From NCBI RefSeq assembly GCF_023337795.1, contig NZ_JALIRS010000004.1:248001-312000 (forward strand): DNA of 64,000 bases, in the 5' to 3' direction. This stretch comes from Lysinibacillus sp. BPa_S21. GTDB lineage: Bacteria; Bacillota; Bacilli; Bacillales_A; Planococcaceae. The notes below the pieces were generated by a model that saw nothing but the letters and a program-made list of their open reading frames with translations, did no database searches and was not told the origin of the DNA. Both the position numbers and the translations under genes were made by a program. Of this stretch, positions 35,914-43,983 are shown in pieces (the first letter of the stretch is position 1; each line of letters begins with the position of its first letter).

Positions 35914-35974
35914 AAAAGATGATCTAGAAGTAGTCATTTAAACGTTATAGCTAAAGGATAAAAATTTCACATCA

Positions 35975-36018
35975 AAAAAGCGCGAGAAATCAAAAATTGA
36001 TTTCTTGCGCTTTTTAAA
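35975..36018. terminator. Rho-independent terminator after the GNAT gene
   Basis: AAAAAGCGCGAGAAATCA pairs with TGATTTCTTGCGCTTTTT (one G-T pair) around a 5-base loop. Confidence 0.85.
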
Positions 36019-36109
36019 GTTTTGGCCAGTTTTGTCCCAGCCTCAGTCTTTCTACATTCTCTTCAACCGAAAATTCTATTTTTCTACTAATTTTCAGTCC
36101 AAGGATGTC

Positions 36110-39100
36110 TTATTTTACTTCGAGTGTATAAGGTTGAGTACTAGCTTTACCGTAATATTCACTCACTTCAATATAGTAAGTTCCTTTATCCAGTTCGACT
36201 GTACCTACCTCAGCATCTCCTGCTCCGTAAAGATCTAACGTTTCGACTGTTTTACCTTTTGCATCAATAATACGGATGACACCATCTAGTGCTTTCTCTG
36301 TTTGAAGAGAGAAGAATACATTGCGTTTGCTGTCGTTTGTAAATACAAAATAGTCCTTATCTCCAAATGGAACACCAGCATTTAGATATTGAGTCGCAAC
36401 CCATTTACCGTCTTTTTTCTTAAGTGCGTTTGGTTTTGTCGGTATACCGTTAACTAACTTGGAATCTGCATCTTCATCTACATTTTTATGATCAACCAAA
36501 GTTAAATTATATGGTTGGATTGATAGTTGTCCAACATTACTGCCGTTAAGAACAATAAAGTAACCGTGATCTTTTTTTGCTTTAAAAGAAGTATTTAGAT
36601 CTGTTGTCCCGCCAAGACCAAGCAGTATTTGAAGAAGGTCCTCACCTTGTCCAAATGGAATTTCTGTGGCCATTTCTTTTGGATCAATTTCCATATTACC
36701 ATTTGTATCTTCTATAATAGAGCCTGAAAACTTTAAGTCATGTTGAAGTTCTTTAGGTAATTGATCTAGCTGTTCTTTCGTAAATGGTACAGATGAAACA
36801 AGAAGACTCATTACCTCATCTTTGCCCTTTTGTTTATAATAGTAGAAATCAGTATCATCTTGATAGATAAGGTGATCTTTGTAAGTGATACCAGGTCGAA
36901 TTGTTTTAGCAGCTATTGGTGAATTATTATTTCGATTATCCTCCTCTGGAACAGCGGCCATTTTACTTGTTTTAAGTGTATATGGCTCAGCGGAACGGTC
37001 ACCAAGATTCATTACTTTTACAACGTAAGTTTTGTCCTTTTTCAATGCAACTGTCTTCGCATCGTTTGGATCACTTGTTGATCCAAAAAGTAGACCAAGT
37101 ATCCCCATGTCATTCGTTAAAGAAGTAACTGGGTTTAATGCATTTGTTTCCTCATCGTATTCAAATATCGTACCAGCTGGTGATTGGTTCATACCTTTTT
37201 GAATTTTGAAACCGTATACCGCATCTTCTTTAGCTGTAAATGTGAAGTAATCTTCATCATCTTCTGTTTGGAAGTATGCCTTTTGATCCTGACCAATATC
37301 AAAACGAATCGCTTGGTCCATAATTTGGTCCACGTTTTCCGGTAATTCCATAGCACCTGGATTCATGAAGATATTCATGAAATCATTTAGTTGATTACGT
37401 TTTTTAGTATTATATTCAGTTAAAGGTAAAACATCCTTTTGTACATTGATTTCTTGCGTTTCTCCATTAAATGAAAGGCCGTCTTCATCTTTTGGAAGGG
37501 TAACCACTTCACCTTTTAATGTGTATGGAATGATTGATTCACTAATAGTTTCTTCGGTATTAATACCCCCGCTAAAGAACATATCAAGTGAAAAAGTGCT
37601 ACTATTTGTATTAGATACACTTATTACATACTCTTCACCAGGCACAGCATCGACAACTAAGTTTACTCCTTCGCCTTTATCCGTGCCATAAGATGTGCGG
37701 ATTGGATAGGCCTCATCGAATTCTTCATCATCGACTTCATCATTAACCATATCTTCTTTTAGATATAGCTCCATAGATGCTGTAACACCTGGAATACCAG
37801 TTAAATCAAATTTCAATGTCGTTGGTTCTTTCACTGAAAATGTAAAATAATCTTTGTCACCTAGATGATCTTCAGAAAGTAGGGTATAGTTTTTCCCAGC
37901 TGTACTGAAGGGGAATTTTTCAATAGTATCCATATGATCCATATCTAATGAATCAATAGGTAATTTATTAGTCGTTTGGGCTGTGAAAGTGTAGTTAGAT
38001 TCGCCTTTTAAACTATAGCTACCATTATGATCCTTCACGCCAATAAGAAGGGTTCCTTTTTGATCTGCTTTATATAGGTATCCTTCTTGCTTGCCTACAC
38101 GAACATCATTGATGTTTATTGGTTCTACTTCTTCGTTGTTACCTTCAGGGTAGAAATACAAATCAAATGCATAGTCATATTTGTTTGCACCTTTTAATGT
38201 CAGTTGAGCGTACTCATCTGCTTCTAAATCAACTTTGTACCAGTTTATTTCGTCAGGTTGCTTAAATGCACCTTTTTCAGTATTAAATATATCCTTTTTA
38301 AGGACTTTTGCGTTTTTCAGACGCTCTTCTTTTGTTTCTGAATACTGTTTAGGTAGATTTTTAATATTAAACTGTAATGCTTTCACAGGATCTACAAGGC
38401 CATTTCCGTAAGTAAGATCATAGCCCTTGTCCCCTAAATCCTTTGCAGTCATTTCTAGAATTGCTTCTATTTCATAAGGTTTTAAATCCGGATGTTTTGA
38501 TTTTAATAGGGATGCTACACCAGCAACAACAGGAGATGCCATCGATGTTCCACTATATTTTACATAGGATGATCCTTTCTGATCGTGAACTGTACTATAA
38601 ATCTCTTCACCTGGAGCTACTAGATCAACCGATGGACCAAAGTTAGAGTAACTTGATAGTTTGTTTCTATCATTCGTAGAACCTACACTAATAACGCCTT
38701 CGTAAGAAGCAGGGAAGGAGTATTGATCTGTCGATTCATTTCCCGCAGCTGCTACAATGGTAACGCCTTTTTCAATTGCTTTTTGAACTGCTTCCTGCAT
38801 TAAAGGAGATTCTCCGTAACCACCAAGGCTCATATTGATCACATCAGCGCCTTGCTCGATCGCGTAAAGGATTCCTTGTGCAATGTCGAAATCATATATA
38901 CCATCTTTTCCGTTGAATACATCAATTGGAAGAAGCTTAGCGTTAGGATTAATCCCATGTCCTCCGATGCCATTATCTTTTGCTGCACCAATAATTCCTG
39001 CTACATGTGTTCCGTGCTCACTAGGAATAGGAGTATTGGCAGGGGCTGCTGCATTATAGGATGGAAGTACTTGAGATTTTAAATCTGGATGTTTAAAATC

Positions 39101-39595
39101 CACACCAGAATCAATAACTGCCACTTTTACCTCATTGTTACCTGCCAATTCTAGTGCTTTATCAATTTGAAGTAAGTTTAAGTGATACATATCTTTTTTC
39201 TTCGGATCTTCTAGTGTGCCAAAGGAATGATAAACATAGCTTGGAGATACACTTTTAACCCCTTTTTGTTTAGCATAATATGAAACTGCTTTTTCTAAAC
39301 TTGTTCCTTTGTTAAGTTGGATAACATCGTAACCTAATGAAGGAATAGATCGAATCACTTTTGAGCCAATTTTTTTGTGCACATTTTTATCAAGACCGGA
39401 ATGTTTTACGATAATAGTATCTTTATTAATCCATTCCTTTTGATTCTTGAATGCTTGGTCCTTGTTACTAGCTAATTTCACTAACTCTTGGTTCTTTGCT
39501 GTTTTTTGCGGTGTTTCGGCAAAGGCTGAAGTAGCAGGAACCATTAGTGCTGCAGAAGCTACTATAGCGAATGATTTCATTTTCCAATTCTTCAA
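36110..39595 (-). CDS. Secreted S8 family serine protease (subtilase) with long C-terminal PPC-type region
   Basis: 1161-residue secreted protein. A Sec signal peptide (about 1-26, KNWKMKSFAIVASAAL then ending SAFA) and an I9-type propeptide are followed by the subtilisin domain. The catalytic triad is Asp162 (VAVIDSGVDF), His194 (EHGTHVAGI) and Ser351 (SGTSMASPVVAG), with oxyanion Asn286 (AAAGNES). Beyond about residue 440 lie several beta-rich repeats of the pre-peptidase C-terminal (PPC) type, each with a D-x-D-Y/F-F-x-F core (DKDYFTFSV, DEDYFTFTA, DDTDFYYYKQ, DKDYFVFTN). No sortase or S-layer motif is seen. The start is TTG 39595 behind AAGGAGG. It is a long single gene, likely a degradative exoprotease. 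Confidence 0.88.
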   Translation of the reverse strand: MKNWKMKSFAIVASAALMVPATSAFAETPQKTAKNQELVKLASNKDQAFKNQKEWINKDTIIVKHSGLDKNVHKKIGSKVIRSIPSLGYDVIQLNKGTSLEKAVSYYAKQKGVKSVSPSYVYHSFGTLEDPKKKDMYHLNLLQIDKALELAGNNEVKVAVIDSGVDFKHPDLKSQVLPSYNAAAPANTPIPSEHGTHVAGIIGAAKDNGIGGHGINPNAKLLPIDVFNGKDGIYDFDIAQGILYAIEQGADVINMSLGGYGESPLMQEAVQKAIEKGVTIVAAAGNESTDQYSFPASYEGVISVGSTNDRNKLSSYSNFGPSVDLVAPGEEIYSTVHDQKGSSYVKYSGTSMASPVVAGVASLLKSKHPDLKPYEIEAILEMTAKDLGDKGYDLTYGNGLVDPVKALQFNIKNLPKQYSETKEERLKNAKVLKKDIFNTEKGAFKQPDEINWYKVDLEADEYAQLTLKGANKYDYAFDLYFYPEGNNEEVEPININDVRVGKQEGYLYKADQKGTLLIGVKDHNGSYSLKGESNYTFTAQTTNKLPIDSLDMDHMDTIEKFPFSTAGKNYTLLSEDHLGDKDYFTFSVKEPTTLKFDLTGIPGVTASMELYLKEDMVNDEVDDEEFDEAYPIRTSYGTDKGEGVNLVVDAVPGEEYVISVSNTNSSTFSLDMFFSGGINTEETISESIIPYTLKGEVVTLPKDEDGLSFNGETQEINVQKDVLPLTEYNTKKRNQLNDFMNIFMNPGAMELPENVDQIMDQAIRFDIGQDQKAYFQTEDDEDYFTFTAKEDAVYGFKIQKGMNQSPAGTIFEYDEETNALNPVTSLTNDMGILGLLFGSTSDPNDAKTVALKKDKTYVVKVMNLGDRSAEPYTLKTSKMAAVPEEDNRNNNSPIAAKTIRPGITYKDHLIYQDDTDFYYYKQKGKDEVMSLLVSSVPFTKEQLDQLPKELQHDLKFSGSIIEDTNGNMEIDPKEMATEIPFGQGEDLLQILLGLGGTTDLNTSFKAKKDHGYFIVLNGSNVGQLSIQPYNLTLVDHKNVDEDADSKLVNGIPTKPNALKKKDGKWVATQYLNAGVPFGDKDYFVFTNDSKRNVFFSLQTEKALDGVIRIIDAKGKTVETLDLYGAGDAEVGTVELDKGTYYIEVSEYYGKASTQPYTLEVK

Positions 39596-39785
39596 CTGTT
39601 TTTCCTCCTTGGGTGTGTTCATTATTTGAGCCATCTATACTATTACGAATGAGTAATAGAAAAGTTTCGTAAATAGCGTATATTTTTCCAAAAGAACCAT
39701 TCTATATTTTTCCATAATAAATTTTTGTAAAAGTGCTATTACGATTAGAACTAAAAACAGCACATAAATATATATAGTCTGCTGG

Positions 39786-39832
39786 AACCATTCCTACTTG
39801 ATTTGTGAGATGAGAGTAGGGGAGTGGTTTGG
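39786..39832. other. Weak hairpin beyond cbiO
   Basis: AACCATTCCTAC pairs partly with GTAGGGGAGTGGTT. It lacks a T tract on the minus strand, so termination there is uncertain. Confidence 0.3.
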
Positions 39833-39857
39833 CACAATTGGCGTTGGTCAAATTGCC

Positions 39858-40694
39858 TTACAGCTGTTCAATAAGTCTGTGTAAATCTTCCTTCGAACGA
39901 GGCATTTTGATGTTTTTCTCAAATAGTTCTTTATTTTGTAGGGCAAGGGCCATTTCGAAAACCCAAGGGCGTTCAAGATGAGCTCTTTCAAGCAAATCCT
40001 CTTGAAAAAACATGTCGACTGGATCTCCATTATAAATAATTCTCCCAGCTTCCATCACGATTATTTGATCTGCCCATTCATAGGCTAATGGGATATCATG
40101 AGTAGCTAGTAAAATTGTTCTTTCACCGTTCTCTAACGAGGCTAAATAGTGTAAAACTTGAGCACTGAAATAATTATCAAGTCCAGCTGTCGGTTCATCT
40201 AATAATAAAATGGATGGTTCCATTGCCAGAACTCCTGCCATAGCGACACGTTTTTTCTGTCCAACACTCAAAAAATGGATTGGTTTATTTAGTAGTGCTT
40301 CGACTTCAGTTTGAGCGACAGCCCATGCCATTTTTTCTTCAATTTTTTCGGTTGTCCAGCCAAGATTCAGCGGTCCAAATGCAATATCTTGCTTAACTGT
40401 GCCAGAAAAAAGCTGGTTGTCCGCATCCTGAAAAACAATACCAACTTGTTGACGCAATTCTTTTAATGCTTTTCTACTATACTTAAGTTCGTTGCCGCAA
40501 AAGGATATACTTCCATTAGTAGGCTTTAAAATACCGTTTAAATGCTGAAATAACGTTGATTTTCCAGCCCCATTATGACCAAGTAAAGCGATTTTTTTCC
40601 CCTTTGGAATCTGAAGTGTAATATCTGTTAAGGCATGAGTTCCATCTGAATAAGCGTAAGATAAATCTGTTAATTCAAAGTATAAGTCTGTCAT
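39858..40694 (-). CDS. cbiO: Cobalt ECF transporter ATPase CbiO
   Basis: 278-residue ABC ATPase of the cobalt energy-coupling-factor transporter. Walker A GHNGAGKSTLF, a Q-loop (IVFQDADNQLFSGTVKQDIA), signature LSVGQKKRVAMAG (Val where many ABC proteins have Gly) and Walker B ILLLDEPTAGLD are present. The start is ATG 40694, overlapping the cbiQ stop by one base and preceded by GGAGGG. A longer frame upstream lies inside cbiQ. Last gene of cbiMNQO, acting at the inner face of the membrane. Confidence 0.93.
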   Translation of the reverse strand: MTDLYFELTDLSYAYSDGTHALTDITLQIPKGKKIALLGHNGAGKSTLFQHLNGILKPTNGSISFCGNELKYSRKALKELRQQVGIVFQDADNQLFSGTVKQDIAFGPLNLGWTTEKIEEKMAWAVAQTEVEALLNKPIHFLSVGQKKRVAMAGVLAMEPSILLLDEPTAGLDNYFSAQVLHYLASLENGERTILLATHDIPLAYEWADQIIVMEAGRIIYNGDPVDMFFQEDLLERAHLERPWVFEMALALQNKELFEKNIKMPRSKEDLHRLIEQL

Positions 40695-41464
40695 TAGAAA
40701 AACCCTCCATAAATGATAAGGAGTATAAAAATAGCGGCAATACCTAGCCAATTATTTATGTTATAGCTGACATCCTGCTGCCAATAGACAGCTTCGCCAC
40801 CACGTGCTTCCATCGCATTATTCAGCTCACGACTTCGTTGGAACATCTCGACAAATAAAGCTGCAATCAACATTGATACGGAGCGAAGCCATTGCATAGG
40901 GGAGCTGTACCCTAATCGAGCCTGTTGGGCAAGGTGAATTTTTTGCATACTATCTAAAAAGATAAAAATAAAACGATACGTTAGCTCTACTAGCTCTACA
41001 AACAGAGTAGGAAGTCGCCATTGTCGCAAAACGTAACAAATGGATTGAACAGATGTTGTGAGAATTAAAAAATACAAACAGCTAATACTGCCAAGGACGA
41101 TGAAAAAAAGCTGTTGTGCTGTCACTAGGCTCGCACTACCTACAAAAATTGTCCAATTATGAAGAGAAAATGACCAAATGTTTGAAGGGAGCGAACTTGT
41201 TGCTGGCCCTATAGAAATTAAAATGGATGCTAAACTTGATAGTAAAAAAAATCCAGGTAGCAATAATAATTTGCCGTAATATTTGGCAGGGATTTTTGCG
41301 ACTAAAATGATAAAAGCACTCATCACAAGAAATGTGATGAGTGAAATTCGTTCATCTCTCATGATAAGCGACAATAAAAGTAGTCCAAGGGATAACGCCA
41401 TTTTTTCTAGCGGATGAACAGATGCTAGTTTATTCATATAAGCATACTTATCAATGAGTAACAT
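40694..41464 (-). CDS. cbiQ: Cobalt ECF transporter transmembrane subunit CbiQ
   Basis: 256-residue T-component with about 5-6 membrane segments. The C-terminal coupling helix contains the conserved ARG-type motif in NNAMEARGGEAVYW and the upstream QRSRELNNAM. It links CbiM/N to the CbiO ATPases. It is separated by 5 bases from cbiN and overlaps cbiO by one base. Confidence 0.9.
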   Translation of the reverse strand: MLLIDKYAYMNKLASVHPLEKMALSLGLLLLSLIMRDERISLITFLVMSAFIILVAKIPAKYYGKLLLLPGFFLLSSLASILISIGPATSSLPSNIWSFSLHNWTIFVGSASLVTAQQLFFIVLGSISCLYFLILTTSVQSICYVLRQWRLPTLFVELVELTYRFIFIFLDSMQKIHLAQQARLGYSSPMQWLRSVSMLIAALFVEMFQRSRELNNAMEARGGEAVYWQQDVSYNINNWLGIAAIFILLIIYGGFF

Positions 41465-41469
41465 GGCGT

Positions 41470-41742
41470 TTAACCTTCTTTATGTTTGCCACGCATTAAG
41501 CCAATAAAATAGCCGATAAATCCAGCGCCAATAGCAGCTTGCAGAGCGAATAATAAGCTTTCAATTTCACCACTTGGTGGCTCCCATAAACTTTCAAACC
41601 ATGGCTCATAGCTAGCATCGATTTCACCAATTGCTGCTTCTGCTTCGCCATCAGCCCCCTCGAATTCTGCGCCTTTTTGAATGAATAGAGGGAAGATTGC
41701 TAGCAATACAACAATGGCTAAAAGCAATAAGTTTTTTTTCAT
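41470..41742 (-). CDS. cbiN: Cobalt ECF transporter small subunit CbiN
   Basis: 90-residue protein with two transmembrane segments (about 5-20 and 66-83) and a large acidic outward loop (EFEGADGEAEAAIGEIDASY). This matches CbiN, which assists loading of cobalt into CbiM. The start lies 3 bases after cbiM. Confidence 0.9.
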   Translation of the reverse strand: MKKNLLLLAIVVLLAIFPLFIQKGAEFEGADGEAEAAIGEIDASYEPWFESLWEPPSGEIESLLFALQAAIGAGFIGYFIGLMRGKHKEG

Positions 41743-41745
41743 TTT

Positions 41746-42492
41746 TTAATGAGCCTCCTTTGCTGAGAAAATACGTAAAGCTTTTAATTCACTGACATTG
41801 TATTTTTTCAGGAAGTTCATAACGATCACTGTTAAAAGACCTTCACTAACAGCAAGAGGAACTTGCGTCAACGCAAAAATACCAGCAAACTTTGTGAATG
41901 AAGCTATAAAGCCACCAACTTCAGAAGGGAATGCAAGAGCTAATTGTACAGAAGTGACAACATATGTCCCTAAATCACCAAGCATGGCTGCTAAAAAGAC
42001 GGCAACCGAAAATGATAAACCTATTTTTTGTGAACCCTTAAAAACATAATAAGCAATAATAGGACCAGCAATTGCCATAGAAAATGCATTAGCGCCTAAA
42101 GTTGTAAGTCCACCATGTGCTAAAAGTAAAGATTGGAATAATAATACGATTGTCCCGATAACACTCATCGCCAATGGTCCAAAAAGAACTGTCCCAAGCC
42201 CAACTCCTGTCGGATGCGAGCAACTCCCCGTTACAGAAGGGATTTTTAAGGCTGATAGCACAAAGGCAAAGGCACCCGATAGACCTAATATCATTTTTGT
42301 TTCAGGATTTTCCTCAATAGTTTTACGAATAGAACGTAATCCTAAAATAATAAATGGTATCGATACCACCCACCAAAAAATGGCCCATTCAATTGGTAAA
42401 AAGCCTTCCATAATGTGCATCGCAAATGCACGATTTGGCACGAATAAAAATGCCAATAAGAAATAACTAAGCTTCCAACCTGAAAATTTCAA
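41746..42492 (-). CDS. cbiM: Cobalt ECF transporter substrate-binding subunit CbiM
   Basis: 248-residue S-component. A cleavable leader (about 1-24, ending RAFA) exposes a mature N-terminus MHIMEGFLP, whose Met-amino group and histidines chelate Co2+. [12 protein letters not shown] is the second family hallmark. About seven transmembrane segments follow. It is the first gene of cbiMNQO and is preceded by a long leader with a cobalamin riboswitch and its terminator, so cobalt import falls when cobalamin is plentiful. Confidence 0.94.
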   Translation of the reverse strand: MKFSGWKLSYFLLAFLFVPNRAFAMHIMEGFLPIEWAIFWWVVSIPFIILGLRSIRKTIEENPETKMILGLSGAFAFVLSALKIPSVTGSCSHPTGVGLGTVLFGPLAMSVIGTIVLLFQSLLLAHGGLTTLGANAFSMAIAGPIIAYYVFKGSQKIGLSFSVAVFLAAMLGDLGTYVVTSVQLALAFPSEVGGFIASFTKFAGIFALTQVPLAVSEGLLTVIVMNFLKKYNVSELKALRIFSAKEAH

Positions 42493-42567
42493 AAATCTCT
42501 CCTCCTAGCTTTAAAATTTTTCGAAATAGTATGCGAGGCTATATAATTTTGCCTTGGCGTAATTGTA

Positions 42568-42622
42568 GCTGTCGCTTTGCTTTCGCTACAGAAACCATTT
42601 GTAGCTGTCGCTACGCTTTCGC
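42568..42622. repeat. Dispersed repeat, copies D and E in tandem
   Basis: GCTGTCGCTTTGCTTTCGC (42568-42586) and GCTGTCGCTACGCTTTCGC (42604-42622) are two near-identical copies of the copy A core, 36 bp apart in the cbiM leader. Confidence 0.65.
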
Positions 42623-42640
42623 ACAGATAAACAATGCGTT

Positions 42641-42720
42641 CGGATTTTGAATTGTGCAATCACAATTCATTCCTTTCAAAATCCGTGACATCCGCCAGAG
42701 GCTTTTTTTCATTCAGTAGG
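42641..42720. repeat. Inverted-repeat rich leader segment
   Basis: CGGATTTTGAA (42641-42651) pairs with TTCAAAATCCG (42675-42685) around an inner stem. GCTTTTTTTCATTCAG (about 42703-42718) is the reverse complement of CTGAATGAAAAAAGC (42781-42795), with one extra T. The second pairing would compete with the riboswitch terminator tail. Confidence 0.5.
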
Positions 42721-42785
42721 TGTTTTGGCCCGATTGGGACCATATCTGTACTCATCTACCATATTGAGATGGAGTCTCTTCTGAA

Positions 42786-42820
42786 TGAAAAAAGCACTTC
42801 TCCGATAGTGGAAAAGTGCA
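42786..42820 (-). terminator. Riboswitch expression-platform terminator before cbiM
   Basis: On the minus strand GCACTTTTCC pairs with GGAGAAGTGC, followed by TTTTTT. It lies 75 bases after the aptamer. Confidence 0.75.
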
Positions 42821-42893
42821 TAGCTAAAAAATGCAAATAAAATTCTAATCTGCTCAGCCGCACACCCATCCTCGTAGGTTGAAACGATCACAT

Positions 42894-43057
42894 ATTTTTC
42901 GGCAGGTCTCCTGGCTTTAGTTCAACGTTTTATAGGTCTTCCCATCCATTGGACAGTGACATTCTCTATAAAACTCCCTAGTACAGTGGCGGGACCGCGC
43001 CGGACTTAAACCGGCTTCCCTTTTAAGCGAAATGCTGAACAATTCGCACCGAAAAAA
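42894..43057 (-). promoter_or_regulatory. Cobalamin riboswitch controlling cbiMNQO
   Basis: On the minus strand the P1 arm TTTTTTCGGT is followed by GGGAAGCCGGTTTAAGTCCG, the B12-box region GGTCCCGCCACTGT and the closing GCCAGGAGACCTGCC, ending in P1 partner GCCGAAAAAT. This is a complete class-I cobalamin aptamer. A terminator follows, so cobalamin binding should shut off transcription of cobalt uptake. Confidence 0.93.
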
Positions 43058-43298
43058 GATGAAGTTGTGAGATTTCACGACAAAGTGTAACATGATTTTC
43101 CATAAATATGCTATACTTTTTGTGAAAAAATTTAAAATTGAATATCTATGTAGAAAATTCGGATAAATAGTAAACGAATGTCTCATTTTTCTAAAAAAAT
43201 GAATAAAAATGTCACAAATTAAGAAAGAAATATTGAAATTTTAAAAAAATAAGCTATGATAGAAACAGTTTTCAATTACATAAATTTATATAAAACGT

Positions 43299-43456
43299 CC
43301 ATAAGTGCTTGAATATGTTCAAGATAATAGGGAAATCGGTGAAAATCCGATACAGCCCCCGCTACTGTAAAAGCTGATGAAATCGCGGATGCCACTAGTG
43401 AAAACTAGGAAGGCGCGAAAGTAAAAGGAAGCTTAAGTCAGGAAACCTGCTTATGT
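43299..43456 (+). promoter_or_regulatory. Cobalamin riboswitch controlling the cobalamin operon
   Basis: P1 CATAAG (43300-43305) pairs with CTTATG (43450-43455). GGGAAATCGGTGAAAATCCG, ACAGCCCCCGCTACTGTAA, the GCCACTAG region and AGTCAGGAAACCTGC give a full aptamer. It lies only 240 bases from the oppositely oriented aptamer of cbiM. Confidence 0.95.
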
Positions 43457-43539
43457 GATAATGCATGCAAACTTTTCGGAGGGAGAAGTTGAAGCGAGAG
43501 CGAGTATCCGTAATATTCGTTTTTATTTGGCTTCTACAA

Positions 43540-43580
43540 AACCTTTACTCTTCGTTTTAGAGTAGAGGTTTTTTCTTTTT
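43540..43580 (+). terminator. Riboswitch expression-platform terminator before cbiW
   Basis: AACCTTTACTCT pairs with AGAGTAGAGGTT (one T-G pair) and is followed by TTTTCTTTTT, 28 bases before the first gene. Confidence 0.85.
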
Positions 43581-43607
43581 CTTAAAGCAAATGAGGGGAG
43601 AACAACG

Positions 43608-43979
43608 ATGACAACTTGGAATTTAGAGGGGATGAAAACGCATCTTTTTATTTGTAATGGTAGTAGCTGTATGAAAAAAGATGCTGAGGATATTACACTG
43701 GCAATCCGTGATGAGATTCAGTTGCTAGCGCTTGATCAGGAAATACATACGACGAGGACTCGGTGCAATGGTAGGTGTAAGGATGCTTGTGTGGTCATTG
43801 CATATCCTCAAGGGAATTGGTACCGTGTGCCGACAAAGGAGCATGGAAGAGCACTCGTTCAAGATTTAAATCATGAATCTTTACAGAATGAGCATGTCTT
43901 TACAATGCGTGAAGGTTCGCTACAGCGTACAGCACAAACAACAGCCATTAAAGGTATTGAAAAGGTGAAAGAGGGGTAA
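43608..43979 (+). CDS. cbiW: (2Fe-2S) ferredoxin-domain protein CbiW-like
   Basis: 123-residue thioredoxin-like ferredoxin. A cysteine pair in FICNGSSCMKK (about C16 and C21) and a CNGRCKDAC cluster (about 53-61) would ligate one 2Fe-2S centre. It is the first gene after the riboswitch. The same gene heads the Bacillus megaterium cobI operon, where it is called CbiW and its exact role (electron donor for the pathway) is not settled. GAGGGGAG precedes the ATG. Five bases separate it from the next gene. Confidence 0.82.
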   Translation: MTTWNLEGMKTHLFICNGSSCMKKDAEDITLAIRDEIQLLALDQEIHTTRTRCNGRCKDACVVIAYPQGNWYRVPTKEHGRALVQDLNHESLQNEHVFTMREGSLQRTAQTTAIKGIEKVKEG

Positions 43980-43983
43980 CAAA

